This document shows, piece by piece, positions 7,085 to 16,900 of a stretch of 64,000 nucleotides of DNA; within the stretch, counting starts at the first letter, position 1; every line of letters begins with the position of its first letter. The notes under the pieces were generated by a model. It was not told the origin of the DNA and did no database searches. It saw nothing but the letters and a program-made list of their open reading frames with translations. This DNA comes from Aestuariibacter sp. (GTDB taxonomy: Bacteria > Pseudomonadota > Gammaproteobacteria > Enterobacterales > Alteromonadaceae): contig CP051238.1 in the NCBI GenBank assembly GCA_017794925.1, forward strand, positions 4,680,785 through 4,744,784, written 5' to 3'. Position numbers and translations under genes: made by a program.

Positions 7085-9361
7085 CTAGCCTTTTGCGATT
7101 TGCGGGGCAAATGGCTGCTCATACAACCTCTTACCCGTCCCCTGATAAAGCGCGTTAGCCAGCGCAGGAAAAATAGGCGGGAATGGCGGCTCGCCGAGGC
7201 CGGTTGGATCGGTATCACTTTGAACAAAACTCACGCTGATGTTTTTGGGAAGCTCGTTCATGCGAATCATCCGGTATCTGTCGAAGTTCTGTTTGTCGGG
7301 TTTGCCATCGGTAAAGGTCATCTCGCCATACATGGCATTGCCAATACCATCAATGACAGCCCCTTCCACCATATTGACCGCCCCTTCGGTGTTCACAACA
7401 ATGCCGCAATCAAGCACACTAAACACATTATCAATTTTCGGATTGCGTTGATCCTCGGCGTCCAGTGTGACTACATGCGCAGCATAGGAATTATGACAAT
7501 AATACGCGGCCACGCCTTTTTTGCTGGTCGCCTGCAAGTTGTCCCAACCCGACGTTTCACGCACTTGTTGCAGTACCCCTGCATAACGTGCCGCGTCGTA
7601 ATCGTTATTGCTACCCACCGGGTTTTGTTGCGCCCGCTTCAACAACGATAAGCGTAAATCTATCGGGTCCTGACCCATTGCTTCTGCCACTTCGTCTAGA
7701 AATGCCTGTTCGGCCATCGCCATAAAATTGGAGCGCGGTGCACGGAAAGCCCCGACCGTAATGTTGGAGTCAATCTCGGCACCCTCTGCAAGGTAATTGT
7801 CTATTGCGCCAGCCGGAAAACGGTGCTCATGTACACAGTGCTCAGGCACACCCACCCCGCTAACCTGATAAGCCGTCAATTCGTTTTGCTCATTCAACGC
7901 GGCTCGCAATTTTACCGAGTAGGTCGGCCGGTAAATGCCCATAGTCATGTCGTCTTCGCGGGTGTAAATAAGCTTTACCGGTTTGTTGACTTTTTTCGAA
8001 ATCACCGCGGCTTCAACCAGATAATGAGAATACGCCCGGCGACCAAACCCACCGCCCATTCGCTTCATGTCTATGTTAATGTTGTCCGGTGAAATGTTTA
8101 AACGCTCTGCCAGTGTCTGGCGAATAAAAATCGGCCCTTGCAACGGCCCGGAGACATTAACGACCTCACCGGTTGCATCGGCAAAAAAGTTCATCGGCTC
8201 CATGGTGTTATGCGCAAGATAGGGCGCGTAGTAAGTACTTTCGACAATGCGTGCTGCGTTGGCGAATGCGGCTTCCGGATCGCCATCGCGGCGTAACTCG
8301 CGCAGTCCTTCACGCTTACCACTCAACACATCCGCCATAGCTTGTTTGTGTCCAGACGTGCTTTCCAAACCACCTGGTACCTTAATAACCGCAGGGGAGC
8401 CAAACCGGTCAATGGTTTCTTCATAGCCATCAAACGTTTTCCATTTTGCATTGAGGGCTTTTTTGGCCTTCATCACCTGCCAGGTGGAGTCGCCCACAAT
8501 GGCCACCATGGTGGGAAACGCGGTCACATCAAAGTAATTCTTCGTGTAATCAGGCTCAAGCGCATCAAAAACAAACGCATCGCGAATCCCCGGCATGGCT
8601 TTGATCGCATCGGTATCAGCACTGACCAGGGTTTGCCCGAAAGCTGGAGCATGTACGATCATGGCAATCAACATGCCATCAACTTGCGTATCCATTCCAA
8701 ACAAAGGTTTGCCGGTTACGATCTCCTGCCCTACCAGGTTCTTTTTAGCAGACCCAATCAGACTAAAATCATCGACCGATTTTACTGCTACACTTTCAGG
8801 TACCGGCAAGGTAGCCGCCAACGATGCCAGTTCTCCGTACGTCGCCTGTTTGCCCGATGCCGCATGCTTTACTATTCCCTGATGCGTCGTCAGCGATGCT
8901 ATTGGCACATTCCAACTGCCTGCTGCAGCTTGCATTAACATATGCCGCGCTGCTGCGCCTGCCATACGCAACCCGCTCCATGCGCGCCGAATTGACTGGC
9001 TGCCACCCGAGAATTGTCGTTCATATAACGCTGGGTCATAGGGTGCCTGCTCCGCAACGACAGATTGCCAGTCCGCATCGAGTTCTTCTGTGAGGATCAT
9101 TGGCATTGAGGTCATCAGATTTTGGCCAAACTCCGGATTTGGCACTATTGCGGTAATGGTGCCACTGCTGGCGATGTGAATGTATGCATTCAGGCTAAAC
9201 AGTTTGTCAGGGAGAGAATCTGCATCACTGCGTGCAGCCAGCGCTGCGCCAAGCCAGGAAAAATTGATCATCAAGCCACCACCGGTTGCGGCAGTCGCTT
9301 GCAAGAAGCGTCGGCGACCCAGTGAAGTCGGCAACGTTTGCGTCGAATGTGGTGTTTTCAT
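7085..9361 (-). CDS. Isoquinoline 1-oxidoreductase-like molybdopterin-binding subunit
   Basis: This 758-residue large subunit of the xanthine dehydrogenase family has a twin-arginine signal (GRRRFLQATAATGGG, residues 16-30), so the folded enzyme should go to the periplasm. Later it carries the molybdopterin glycine-rich loop MGGGFGRRAYSHY and, near the C terminus, the GLGEPPFPP segment holding the catalytic Glu that activates the Mo-bound hydroxyl. The overall plan matches the IorB/aldehyde dehydrogenase membrane-associated type with tandem Ald_Xan domains. These enzymes hydroxylate N-heterocycles or oxidize aldehydes. The small 2Fe-2S subunit is encoded 11 bp upstream. No cytochrome c or XdhC-type cofactor-insertion gene is in the window, so its electron acceptor and maturation partner lie elsewhere. 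Confidence 0.9.
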   Translation of the reverse strand: MKTPHSTQTLPTSLGRRRFLQATAATGGGLMINFSWLGAALAARSDADSLPDKLFSLNAYIHIASSGTITAIVPNPEFGQNLMTSMPMILTEELDADWQSVVAEQAPYDPALYERQFSGGSQSIRRAWSGLRMAGAAARHMLMQAAAGSWNVPIASLTTHQGIVKHAASGKQATYGELASLAATLPVPESVAVKSVDDFSLIGSAKKNLVGQEIVTGKPLFGMDTQVDGMLIAMIVHAPAFGQTLVSADTDAIKAMPGIRDAFVFDALEPDYTKNYFDVTAFPTMVAIVGDSTWQVMKAKKALNAKWKTFDGYEETIDRFGSPAVIKVPGGLESTSGHKQAMADVLSGKREGLRELRRDGDPEAAFANAARIVESTYYAPYLAHNTMEPMNFFADATGEVVNVSGPLQGPIFIRQTLAERLNISPDNINIDMKRMGGGFGRRAYSHYLVEAAVISKKVNKPVKLIYTREDDMTMGIYRPTYSVKLRAALNEQNELTAYQVSGVGVPEHCVHEHRFPAGAIDNYLAEGAEIDSNITVGAFRAPRSNFMAMAEQAFLDEVAEAMGQDPIDLRLSLLKRAQQNPVGSNNDYDAARYAGVLQQVRETSGWDNLQATSKKGVAAYYCHNSYAAHVVTLDAEDQRNPKIDNVFSVLDCGIVVNTEGAVNMVEGAVIDGIGNAMYGEMTFTDGKPDKQNFDRYRMIRMNELPKNISVSFVQSDTDPTGLGEPPFPPIFPALANALYQGTGKRLYEQPFAPQIAKG

Positions 9362-9372
9362 GATGTAGCTCC

Positions 9373-9840
9373 CTATACGTTTACCACGTCAATCGACGCA
9401 GACTTGATGGCAGCTTTAATTCGATAGTAGGTCGCGCAGCGGCAAATATTCCCGCTCATACTGGCCTCGATAGCCTTGTCATCAGGGTTGGGGTTTTGTG
9501 CAAGTAAGGCCGCGGCCGACATGATCTGACCTGACTGACAGTAACCGCATTGTGCAACGTCGTGCTCCAACCAGGCTTTTTGCACCGGGTGTTCACCGTT
9601 TTCCGATAGTCCCTCAATGGTCGTAATTGCATTCTCTCCGACTGCCGAGACAGGCAGCTGACAGGATCGCATTGCACTGCCATTCACATGCACAGTACAA
9701 GCACCGCACATGGCTACGCCGCAACCGAACTTGGTGCCGACCAATCCCAATTCATCGCGCAACACCCACAATAACGGGGTGTCAGCATCGACATCCACCT
9801 GATGGGATTGGTTATTAACGGTTAACGTGAAACGAGGCAT
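9373..9840 (-). CDS. Isoquinoline 1-oxidoreductase-like 2Fe-2S subunit
   Basis: This 155-residue small subunit has the two iron-sulfur domains of the XDH family: a plant-type ferredoxin fold with GCGVAMCGACTVHV plus a distal Cys (RSC), and an all-helical 2Fe-2S domain with CGYCQSGQ and NICRCATYYRI. It relays electrons from the Mo centre of the partner encoded 11 bp downstream. It has no signal peptide and presumably rides out with the Tat-tagged large subunit, as known for related aldehyde oxidoreductases. A good AGGAG site precedes the ATG. Confidence 0.93.
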   Translation of the reverse strand: MPRFTLTVNNQSHQVDVDADTPLLWVLRDELGLVGTKFGCGVAMCGACTVHVNGSAMRSCQLPVSAVGENAITTIEGLSENGEHPVQKAWLEHDVAQCGYCQSGQIMSAAALLAQNPNPDDKAIEASMSGNICRCATYYRIKAAIKSASIDVVNV

Positions 9841-10090
9841 GAGCGCTCTCCTGGCAGCTTCAATTAAACATAGTCAGATTCAACTATAGCAATACGCCGA
9901 GGAAGCACTATTGAATTATTCCACAAAGAATTATGAAAAAATTTCACTAATCATATCTACAAGCTTGAATGGTCTTTTTTGATGTATTTATTTACGAAAA
10001 TAAAAGTGTCTCCTATCCTTTTCTACTAAAGGTGAAAAAATCATCACTCCCCATGTTAGTTAGCCATCTTTCTGTAGGTATGTAAGGCAA

Positions 10091-11428
10091 GTGGAAACAG
10101 GAAATGAAATGCCGCAGCTCGATTCATTAACAGGTCTTTTCGACAGAACAGAAACAATCTCGTGTGTTGAAACACTGGCGGCCGCGTTCGGAATAGAAAA
10201 TATAGCCATCATTGATATCGAAATTCTGCGGTTTGGCAGTATCAATAATGCTGTTGGTACCGACACAGCGGATAAGGTCATCAAAACAGCCGCAAGACGG
10301 TTGCTTAAACATTTTTCCCACGTCCCGGCAATTGGACGTTTACATGGCGACCATTTTTGTCTTGTCTTTACGAAGCCAGAAATATTGGAAAATGAAGTAA
10401 AGAATTTACTTGAATTTACTCAGCGCCCCATGGCCATTGAAGGGCAAATCATTGTTTTGGGGTTACGGCTCGGTATTGCCAAAGGTAATGTGTCAACGTC
10501 TGACGGAAAAGCGTTAGTCAATCACGCAGAAATTGCTTTAAACAATGCCAAACGTCGCAACCTGAACATCGTTGAGTTCTGTCCCTCTATGGCGTTGGAC
10601 GCGCAACAGGTCCACGAAATCGAAAATGATCTGCGCGTCTCTTTATTTATTAATTCAGCCGAACTACATCAGGCGCTCACGAACAATGAGTTTGAGTTGC
10701 ACTACCAGCCAATCATTAATATTGAAAAGCAAAGAATAGAATATTTCGAGGCCTTAATACGCTGGCGTCACCCGGCAAAAGGCCTTATTCCCCCGCTGCA
10801 ATTTATTCCTATTGCTGAGCGAATAAATATTATGAACGTGCTAGGGCAGTTCATTATAGACAGGGCCTGTCTGGATGCAGCCAAAATTCCCGAAGCACAG
10901 GGTTACACACCGGGTATCAGTATTAATATCAGTCCTTCTCAGTTCCAGGACACAGATATATTGTTAGCAACGCTAAAACGGGCAATAAAACACGCGGGGA
11001 TTATGAGTAACCATATACAACTGGAGATAACGGAATCAACCGAGTTTTGCCATGTTATGGAAGACTCACTGGACGCACTAAAACGTTTGGGCGTAAAGCT
11101 GTCAATCGACGACTTCGGCACCGGTTTTTCTGCTATATCCCGGTTAATCGAGCTCCCTTTCGACTGTATAAAAATAGATAAGAGCTTTATTCGTGATCTG
11201 ATGTGCAATGATGCGAAAACGCGAAACAAAGCAGAGAAAATGGTCTCAGGACTCATAAAAATTGCTGAATCTATTGGCCTGAAAACGATTGTTGAAGGCG
11301 TCGAAACAAAGGAGCAGCTAACGCTGGTAAAGAGCTTTGGCGCAACGTTAATTCAAGGCTTCTATTTCGCAAAGCCAATGCCTTTCGAGCAAGCTACGTC
11401 TTTCTGCATTGAAGAGGAAATAGCATGA
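10091..11428 (+). CDS. Degenerate-GGDEF/EAL cyclic-di-GMP phosphodiesterase
   Basis: The N-terminal about 170 residues fold like a GGDEF domain, but the signature reads LHGDHF, so cyclase activity is unlikely and the domain may be regulatory. Residues about 190-445 form a complete EAL domain: EALIRWRHP, NISPSQF, LEITES, DDFGTGFS, KIDKSF, VEGVET and QGFYFAKPMP all retain metal- and substrate-binding residues. The protein should therefore hydrolyse c-di-GMP. The start could be GTG 10091 or ATG 10109 (ACAGGA precedes the latter). Its end overlaps the BLUF gene by 4 bp (ATGA), implying coupled translation and probable complex formation. There is no membrane segment. Confidence 0.92.
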   Translation: METGNEMPQLDSLTGLFDRTETISCVETLAAAFGIENIAIIDIEILRFGSINNAVGTDTADKVIKTAARRLLKHFSHVPAIGRLHGDHFCLVFTKPEILENEVKNLLEFTQRPMAIEGQIIVLGLRLGIAKGNVSTSDGKALVNHAEIALNNAKRRNLNIVEFCPSMALDAQQVHEIENDLRVSLFINSAELHQALTNNEFELHYQPIINIEKQRIEYFEALIRWRHPAKGLIPPLQFIPIAERINIMNVLGQFIIDRACLDAAKIPEAQGYTPGISINISPSQFQDTDILLATLKRAIKHAGIMSNHIQLEITESTEFCHVMEDSLDALKRLGVKLSIDDFGTGFSAISRLIELPFDCIKIDKSFIRDLMCNDAKTRNKAEKMVSGLIKIAESIGLKTIVEGVETKEQLTLVKSFGATLIQGFYFAKPMPFEQATSFCIEEEIA

Positions 11429-11880
11429 ATGCTCTCTATCAGATTTCCTATATAAGCCGCAGTGCCATTATCGGTAACCATCAGACAATTGACAACGAAA
11501 TCGCAAATATTTTACAGGTTGCACAAAGCAACAACCGCTCGCAAGATATCACCGGCGCACTTCTGTATTCCGGCGGGTATTTCTGTCAGGTTATAGAAGG
11601 TATTCAGGAAAATATCGAAACGCTTTTTGAGTCGATTCAAATGGATGCCCGTCACAGAGCAGTAACCGTATTAAATTACGAGCCTATCACGTCCCGGCAA
11701 TTTGGCGATTGGCAGATGGCGCTGGCGGGTATCGAAGAGCCGCTTCGTTTCCACATCGATGGCCTCGTTGATGATGCCACTCAAATCAAAATCAAAGAAA
11801 GCGCCAAGGATATAGTTAACACTCTGTATAAACTGGTCATGCAAAAGCAGCAGGTATTATTACAACAAACCGCTCGATAA
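11425..11880 (+). CDS. Stand-alone BLUF-domain blue-light sensor
   Basis: This 151-residue protein has a full BLUF domain (residues 3-95) followed by about 50 residues of helix. By alignment to Slr1694-type BLUF proteins, the photoactive Tyr is Y9 (LYQISYISRS), the flavin-binding Asn is N37 (SNNRSQDITGALLYS) and the switching Gln is Q55 (YFCQVIEG), with the semi-conserved Trp in FGDWQMA. All key residues are present, so it should bind FAD and respond to blue light. Its coupling to an EAL phosphodiesterase gene recalls PapB-PapA of Rhodopseudomonas palustris, where a short BLUF protein modulates a separate phosphodiesterase, and BlrP1, where both are fused. A light-controlled c-di-GMP output is inferred. 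Confidence 0.93.
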   Translation: MNALYQISYISRSAIIGNHQTIDNEIANILQVAQSNNRSQDITGALLYSGGYFCQVIEGIQENIETLFESIQMDARHRAVTVLNYEPITSRQFGDWQMALAGIEEPLRFHIDGLVDDATQIKIKESAKDIVNTLYKLVMQKQQVLLQQTAR

Positions 11881-11894
11881 CCTGCCAATGACAT

Positions 11895-12434
11895 TTATAG
11901 CGGATAAATCAGCGATACGTTAATGAAGTCAAGACCGGGATTTGACTCAGTAATACCGCCGTTTGAGTAGTGCATGTAACGCAGCGACACGGAGATACCT
12001 GAACTAAGCTGCATACGCAGACCAAGTCTGTCTTCGAACTGAAACTTCGAGCCCAGATCTTTTTGACCAAAATGCCGGTTTTCCAACAATCCAACACCGA
12101 TACCAAATTCGAGTTCAACTGGCATCGAAAGCACACGTCCCAATGACTTGCGGATGACAGGGGTAATGGCAACAACCGCGTTTCCATTCAGATCAGGCGC
12201 GGCCCCGGATGCCTCTAACTGCGTAACGCTGAATTCAGTAGCAACCGACACTGTGCCTAAAAACGGAAAACGATACGTTGAAGGAGACCAGGGAGACAAC
12301 CCCAGTCTAGCTCCTGCAATTTCTCCTTCCCCTTCAAGCACATCTACCGACATTTGATTGAACGCCTTTGCCGATGACATAAATAAGGTGAAGAATAAAA
12401 TAAACAAAAAAATAACGAAGGGTGCGACACGCAC
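11895..12434 (-). CDS. pagL: PagL-like lipid A 3-O-deacylase
   Basis: This 179-residue protein starts at GTG, with GAGGT about 10 nt upstream. It has a signal peptide (residues 1-24, ending SSAKA) and an outer-membrane eight-stranded barrel of PagL size. The C-terminal RYMHYSNGGI stretch carries the His and Ser of the PagL active site (His-x-Ser). The third triad position, 14 residues after His, is Asp (GLDF), where the Pseudomonas enzyme has Glu. The protein should trim the 3-O acyl chain of lipid A in the outer leaflet if Asp can replace Glu. It is convergent with the BLUF gene and not obviously in an operon. Confidence 0.78.
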   Translation of the reverse strand: MRVAPFVIFLFILFFTLFMSSAKAFNQMSVDVLEGEGEIAGARLGLSPWSPSTYRFPFLGTVSVATEFSVTQLEASGAAPDLNGNAVVAITPVIRKSLGRVLSMPVELEFGIGVGLLENRHFGQKDLGSKFQFEDRLGLRMQLSSGISVSLRYMHYSNGGITESNPGLDFINVSLIYPL

Positions 12435-12475
12435 GTTTGGATTACCTCTTTTGCAGACTTGTATAGGGATAACGT

Positions 12476-12500
12476 GGTGTTGGATACAGTATCCAACACC
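12476..12500. other. Long perfect inverted repeat between the efflux operon and pagL-like gene
   Basis: Twelve-base arms GGTGTTGGATAC and GTATCCAACACC are separated by one base (a practical stem of about ten pairs with a five-base loop). The repeat sits 16 bp beyond the stop of the outer-membrane efflux gene and 42 bp upstream of the PagL-like start. It lacks a U-run on either strand, so it may be a weak terminator, an mRNA-stabilizing hairpin or an operator. Confidence 0.55.
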
Positions 12501-12515
12501 GTCAGAACGGGCTGG

Positions 12516-13907
12516 TTACCCAGCCTTTTGCCAATTTAGTGCCCCGCTGAAACTGCGGTAGATATCAACCAGGCGAAGGAAGTGCGCCTGTTCGATTTGT
12601 GCCAGTTGATCGCGGCTGGCGATTAGCTCGCGCTCTGAATCGAGCAATTGCAGAAACTCCAGACTTCCCTCCTCGTAGCGGATCCTGGCGATACTCGCTG
12701 ATTGCTGACTGGCCTTAAATTGCTGCTTGGCACTCGCTAACTGTTCGCGGCTGTATTGGTAGTTCTGTAACGACAAATCCATGTCATTTACCGCTTCAAT
12801 CACGCTTTGCTCAAAGCGAGCCAGCTGCGCATCGGCTTCAGCGTTTGACGCACGTACCTGCGCTTTCACTGCTGACCAGTTTAGCCCCGACCATTGCAAC
12901 GTGGGCGCAATGCTCCAGCTTTGCGAGGTACTGTTTAATGCCAGACCTGGCGATGATAAAAAGCCCAGAAACCCACTTACCGAGAGTGACGGATAAAGCG
13001 ATGCGGTCGCTACGCCAATATCTGCAACAGAAGCTGCAAGAGCCCGCTCTGCACTGGCCACATCCGGGCGGTACTGCAGGTAGTTTTCGCCTTGCGCTAC
13101 AGGCAATGGCGATCGCAATGTTGGTAAACTGGCGGCACCGCCCAAGTCAAGCTCGTCGGCCTGACGCGCAACCAATGCAGCGAGAGTACGTTTTGCCGTC
13201 GCCTGAGCGATGCGCATAGATGGGATATCTGTTTCAACCCGGTGAATTTGTGTATCGATTTGCGCCAGCTCGAATGTGATTGCGGTACCTGCATCAACCT
13301 GTGCCTGAATGACGTTCCGGCTTTGTTGCAGAAAAGCCAGATTCATCTGTGCACACACCAAGCGAATCTGCGCACCGCGATATTGCCCATAACTGTTTAC
13401 TACCTGACTAATCACCTGTAATTGGGCATCACGCCACAGTAAATCAGCCTGTTCGGCTCTTGCTAGGGCCGCCTGCTCCGCTCGCACCAACTTGCCAGCA
13501 AGATCAGCATCCCAATTCAGTGACAAGCCGGTATTGAAGCCGCGCAGCTGCACGCCATCGTCGGCGTCGAGCAATGAGGTATTTTCTACCGCCTGATAGC
13601 CTGCCGATACACTGCCCTGAGGCCAGCGCTGGGCACCAGATTCACTGAACACCGCTTGCGCACGGCGCACGTTAGCGAGCGCTTCGTGCAATGACCGGTT
13701 TTCCGTCAGCGCCAGCTCTATTAAAGACGACAAGGTCTCGTCCTCAAATGCCTGCCACCAGCTTTTCACAGCATCGGCAGTTTGGTAGGACGTTTCCAGT
13801 TCAATAGTCGATACTTTATCGGGAGCCTGGTAATCAGGCCCCACCGCACAGGCAGAGACCATGCCAGTTAGCATTAAAGCCACTGCAACACGAGTAAATT
13901 TATGCAT
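12516..13907 (-). CDS. RND efflux outer-membrane channel lipoprotein (OprM/OprN type)
   Basis: The 463-residue protein has a lipoprotein signal (lipobox VSAC, Cys20) followed by AVGPDYQAPD, the standard start of NodT-family channels. The body has two long coiled-coil outer-membrane efflux repeats, with YLQYRPDVASAERALAA marking the junction. It should form the trimeric outer-membrane duct for the RND pump encoded upstream. It overlaps the pump gene by 8 bp, and the adaptor comes first in the operon. There is no sign of truncation (family length about 460-490). Confidence 0.93.
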   Translation of the reverse strand: MHKFTRVAVALMLTGMVSACAVGPDYQAPDKVSTIELETSYQTADAVKSWWQAFEDETLSSLIELALTENRSLHEALANVRRAQAVFSESGAQRWPQGSVSAGYQAVENTSLLDADDGVQLRGFNTGLSLNWDADLAGKLVRAEQAALARAEQADLLWRDAQLQVISQVVNSYGQYRGAQIRLVCAQMNLAFLQQSRNVIQAQVDAGTAITFELAQIDTQIHRVETDIPSMRIAQATAKRTLAALVARQADELDLGGAASLPTLRSPLPVAQGENYLQYRPDVASAERALAASVADIGVATASLYPSLSVSGFLGFLSSPGLALNSTSQSWSIAPTLQWSGLNWSAVKAQVRASNAEADAQLARFEQSVIEAVNDMDLSLQNYQYSREQLASAKQQFKASQQSASIARIRYEEGSLEFLQLLDSERELIASRDQLAQIEQAHFLRLVDIYRSFSGALNWQKAG

Positions 13908-16900
13908 GCGTCTCTCCTTCCGGTGATTGTGCTTTCGAAGCAGTTGCTGGTTGGCGCTTTGCCAGCAGGAAATAAAATAGCGGTGTTAATAGCAAGCCGA
14001 AAATGGTCACACCAATCATGCCGGAGAATACCGCCACGCCCATTGCCTGACGCATTTCCGCGCCCGCGCCGGTAGAAAACACCAGTGGCGCTACCCCCAT
14101 AATAAAGGCAATAGAGGTCATCAGAATCGGGCGTAACCGCAGTCGGCCTGCTTCCAAAATAGCGTCCATGATCGACAGTCCCTGGTCTTGCAACTCTTTG
14201 GCAAACTCCACTATTAAGATAGCGTTCTTGGTAGCCAGCCCCACCAGCACAATAAAGCCAATCTGGGTAAGAATGTTGTTGTCGCCGCCGTATAGCAGCA
14301 CACCGCTTAATGCTGACAGCAAGGTCATCGGAATGATCAACACAATGGCCATGGGCAGACGCACGCTCTCGTATTGCGCCGCCAAAACCATAAACACCAA
14401 CACAATCACCAGCGGGAAGACCAACATATTGGCGTTGCCAGTCAGAATTTGCTGATACGTCAGCTCTGTCCATTCGTAGGTCATGCCGTTGGGTAGGGTT
14501 TCAGCCAGGATCTTTTCAATCGCGGCCTGAGCTTCACCCGAGCTATAACCCGGCGCAGGACCACCATTAACTTCCGCAGTGGGAAAACCGTTGTAGTGCA
14601 TGACTCTGTCGGGTCCTGCAACGTCACGAACCTGAATAATGGAGTCCAAAGCAACCATTTGACCCGCCTGATTACGCACTTTTAGCTGACCCACTTGTTC
14701 GGCTGTCACGCGATACGGCGCATCGGCCTGCATATTTACCTGAAAGGTACGGCCAAACAGATTGAAGTCGTTTACGTACGTCGCACTCATGTAGCCTTGC
14801 AGGGTTTGGAACAACAGATTGAGATCGATACCCTGCTGTTTGGCTTTCTCGCGATCAATGTCAATGTCAAGCTGCGGCACATTCACCTGATAGCTTGAAA
14901 ACACGCCAGCCAGTACCGGATCCTGCCAGGCTTTCTGCATCACCTGCATTGTAGCGTCATTGAGGGCTTCAAATCCGTATCCTGCGCGGTCCTGAATTTG
15001 CAGACGGAAGCCACCAATAGTGCCCAGCCCCATCACCGGCGGGGGTGGAAAGATGGCCACGAACGCTTCCTGAATAGAGGCATACTTGGCATTAAGTGCG
15101 CCGGCTATGGCATTGGCCGACAAAGACGGATCCGTGCGTTCTGCAAAGTCATCCAGTGTCACAAACACAATGCCGCTGTTGGTGGCGTTGGTGAACCCAT
15201 TTACACTCAGGCCCGGAAACGCAATGGTATTAGCAACACCAGGGTGTTCAAGGGCAATCTCGGACATCCGCGAAATGACACTGTCGGTTCTATCCAATGA
15301 CGCAGCATTAGGCAGTTGAGCAAACGCAATGAGGTACTGCTTGTCTTGCGCCGGAATGTAGCCGGTCGGCGTGGTAGTAAACTGCAAGCCCGTTATGCCT
15401 ACCAATACCACATACAAAGGCACCACCACGACACCAAAGCGAATAATCTTTTTCACTACCAGGCCATAGCCTTTGGAAAGTCTGGCGAAGAAGCGGTTGA
15501 AAGGCGCAAACAACCAGCCACCGAACAGCTTGTCCATCAACCGGGTAAGGCCGTCTTTGGGCGCGTCATGGCCTTTCAGTAACAAGGCTGACAGAGCCGG
15601 GCTCAACGTTAACGAGTTGATTGCGGAAATGAACGTTGAAATGGTAATGGTTAATGCAAACTGCTTGTAAAACTGCCCGGTTAAGCCTGTCATAAAGGCG
15701 GTAGGAATAAATACCGACGCGAGAACCAGCGTGGTTGCCACAATCGGACCGGTCACTTCTTTCATCGCTTTAGTCGTGGCTGCAACGGGCGACAAGCCTT
15801 CGCTGATATTACGCTCGACGTTTTCCACCACCACAATGGCGTCGTCCACCACGATCCCAATGGCCAGCACCAGGCCGAACAGCGACAGGGCGTTTAACGA
15901 AAAACCCATGATCTGCATAAAGGCAAAGGTACCAATCAAAGAAACGGGTACCGCCACCAGCGGAATAATAGACGCTCGCCAGGTTTGCAGGAATAGCACC
16001 ACAACTACAACCACCAGCAAGACCGCTTCAAGTAAGGTTTTTACGACGGCTTCAATTGAGCCACGCACGAACACAGTCGGGTCGTAGGCCAGTTCATATG
16101 CCACGCCTTCCGGGAAGTTTTCAGACAATATCGCCATAGTGGCGCGCACATCTTCTGAAATCTGAATGGCGTTTGAACCAGCCGATTGGAATACACCCAT
16201 ACCCACAGCAGGGTTGTTATCGATGGTAGAGCGCAAGGCATAGGAATCAGCGCCTAATTCGATGCGAGCCACGTCTTTCAGGCGACTAATTGCACCGTTG
16301 TCACCGACTTTAATGATGATATTTTCGAACTCTTCAACGTTGCTCAATCGACCTTTTACATTCATCAGAATATTAAAGTCAGCCCGCTTTACCGGTTGTG
16401 CACCCAGACTACCTGCGACAACCTGCTGGTTCTGTTCCTGAATGGCACTGGCAATGTCTGATGGAGTGAGATTCAGTGCGGCCACTTTATTTGGATCCAG
16501 CCACACACGCATGCTGAATTCACCTGCACCGAACTGACGAACCTGGCCAACGCCGTTTATTTTGGCGAGCTCGTCTTTGACATTGAGCGTGGCATAGTTG
16601 GCCAGATACAACATGTCATAGCGTTCGTTAGGCGAATAAAGGTGCACCACCAGCGTAAGATTAGGCGAGGATTTTTCGGTCACTACGCCCAGTCGCTGTA
16701 CTTCCTGAGGTAAGCGCGGCACTGCGCGGTCAACCCGGCTTTGTACCTGTGATTGTGCCAAATCGACATCGGTGCCGATGGCAAAGGTAATCGTGAGGGT
16801 CATCAGGCCATCGGCGTTGGCTTGTGAAGACATATACAGCATGTTTTCAACGCCATTAATTTCCTGCTCCAGCGGAGACGCCACAGTTTCAGCGATAACC

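Noticed and set aside
6970..7227. 85-residue minus-strand frame before the LysR gene
   Set aside because: It overlaps the end of the molybdenum-enzyme gene in another frame, is Arg-rich and looks like a shadow of it.
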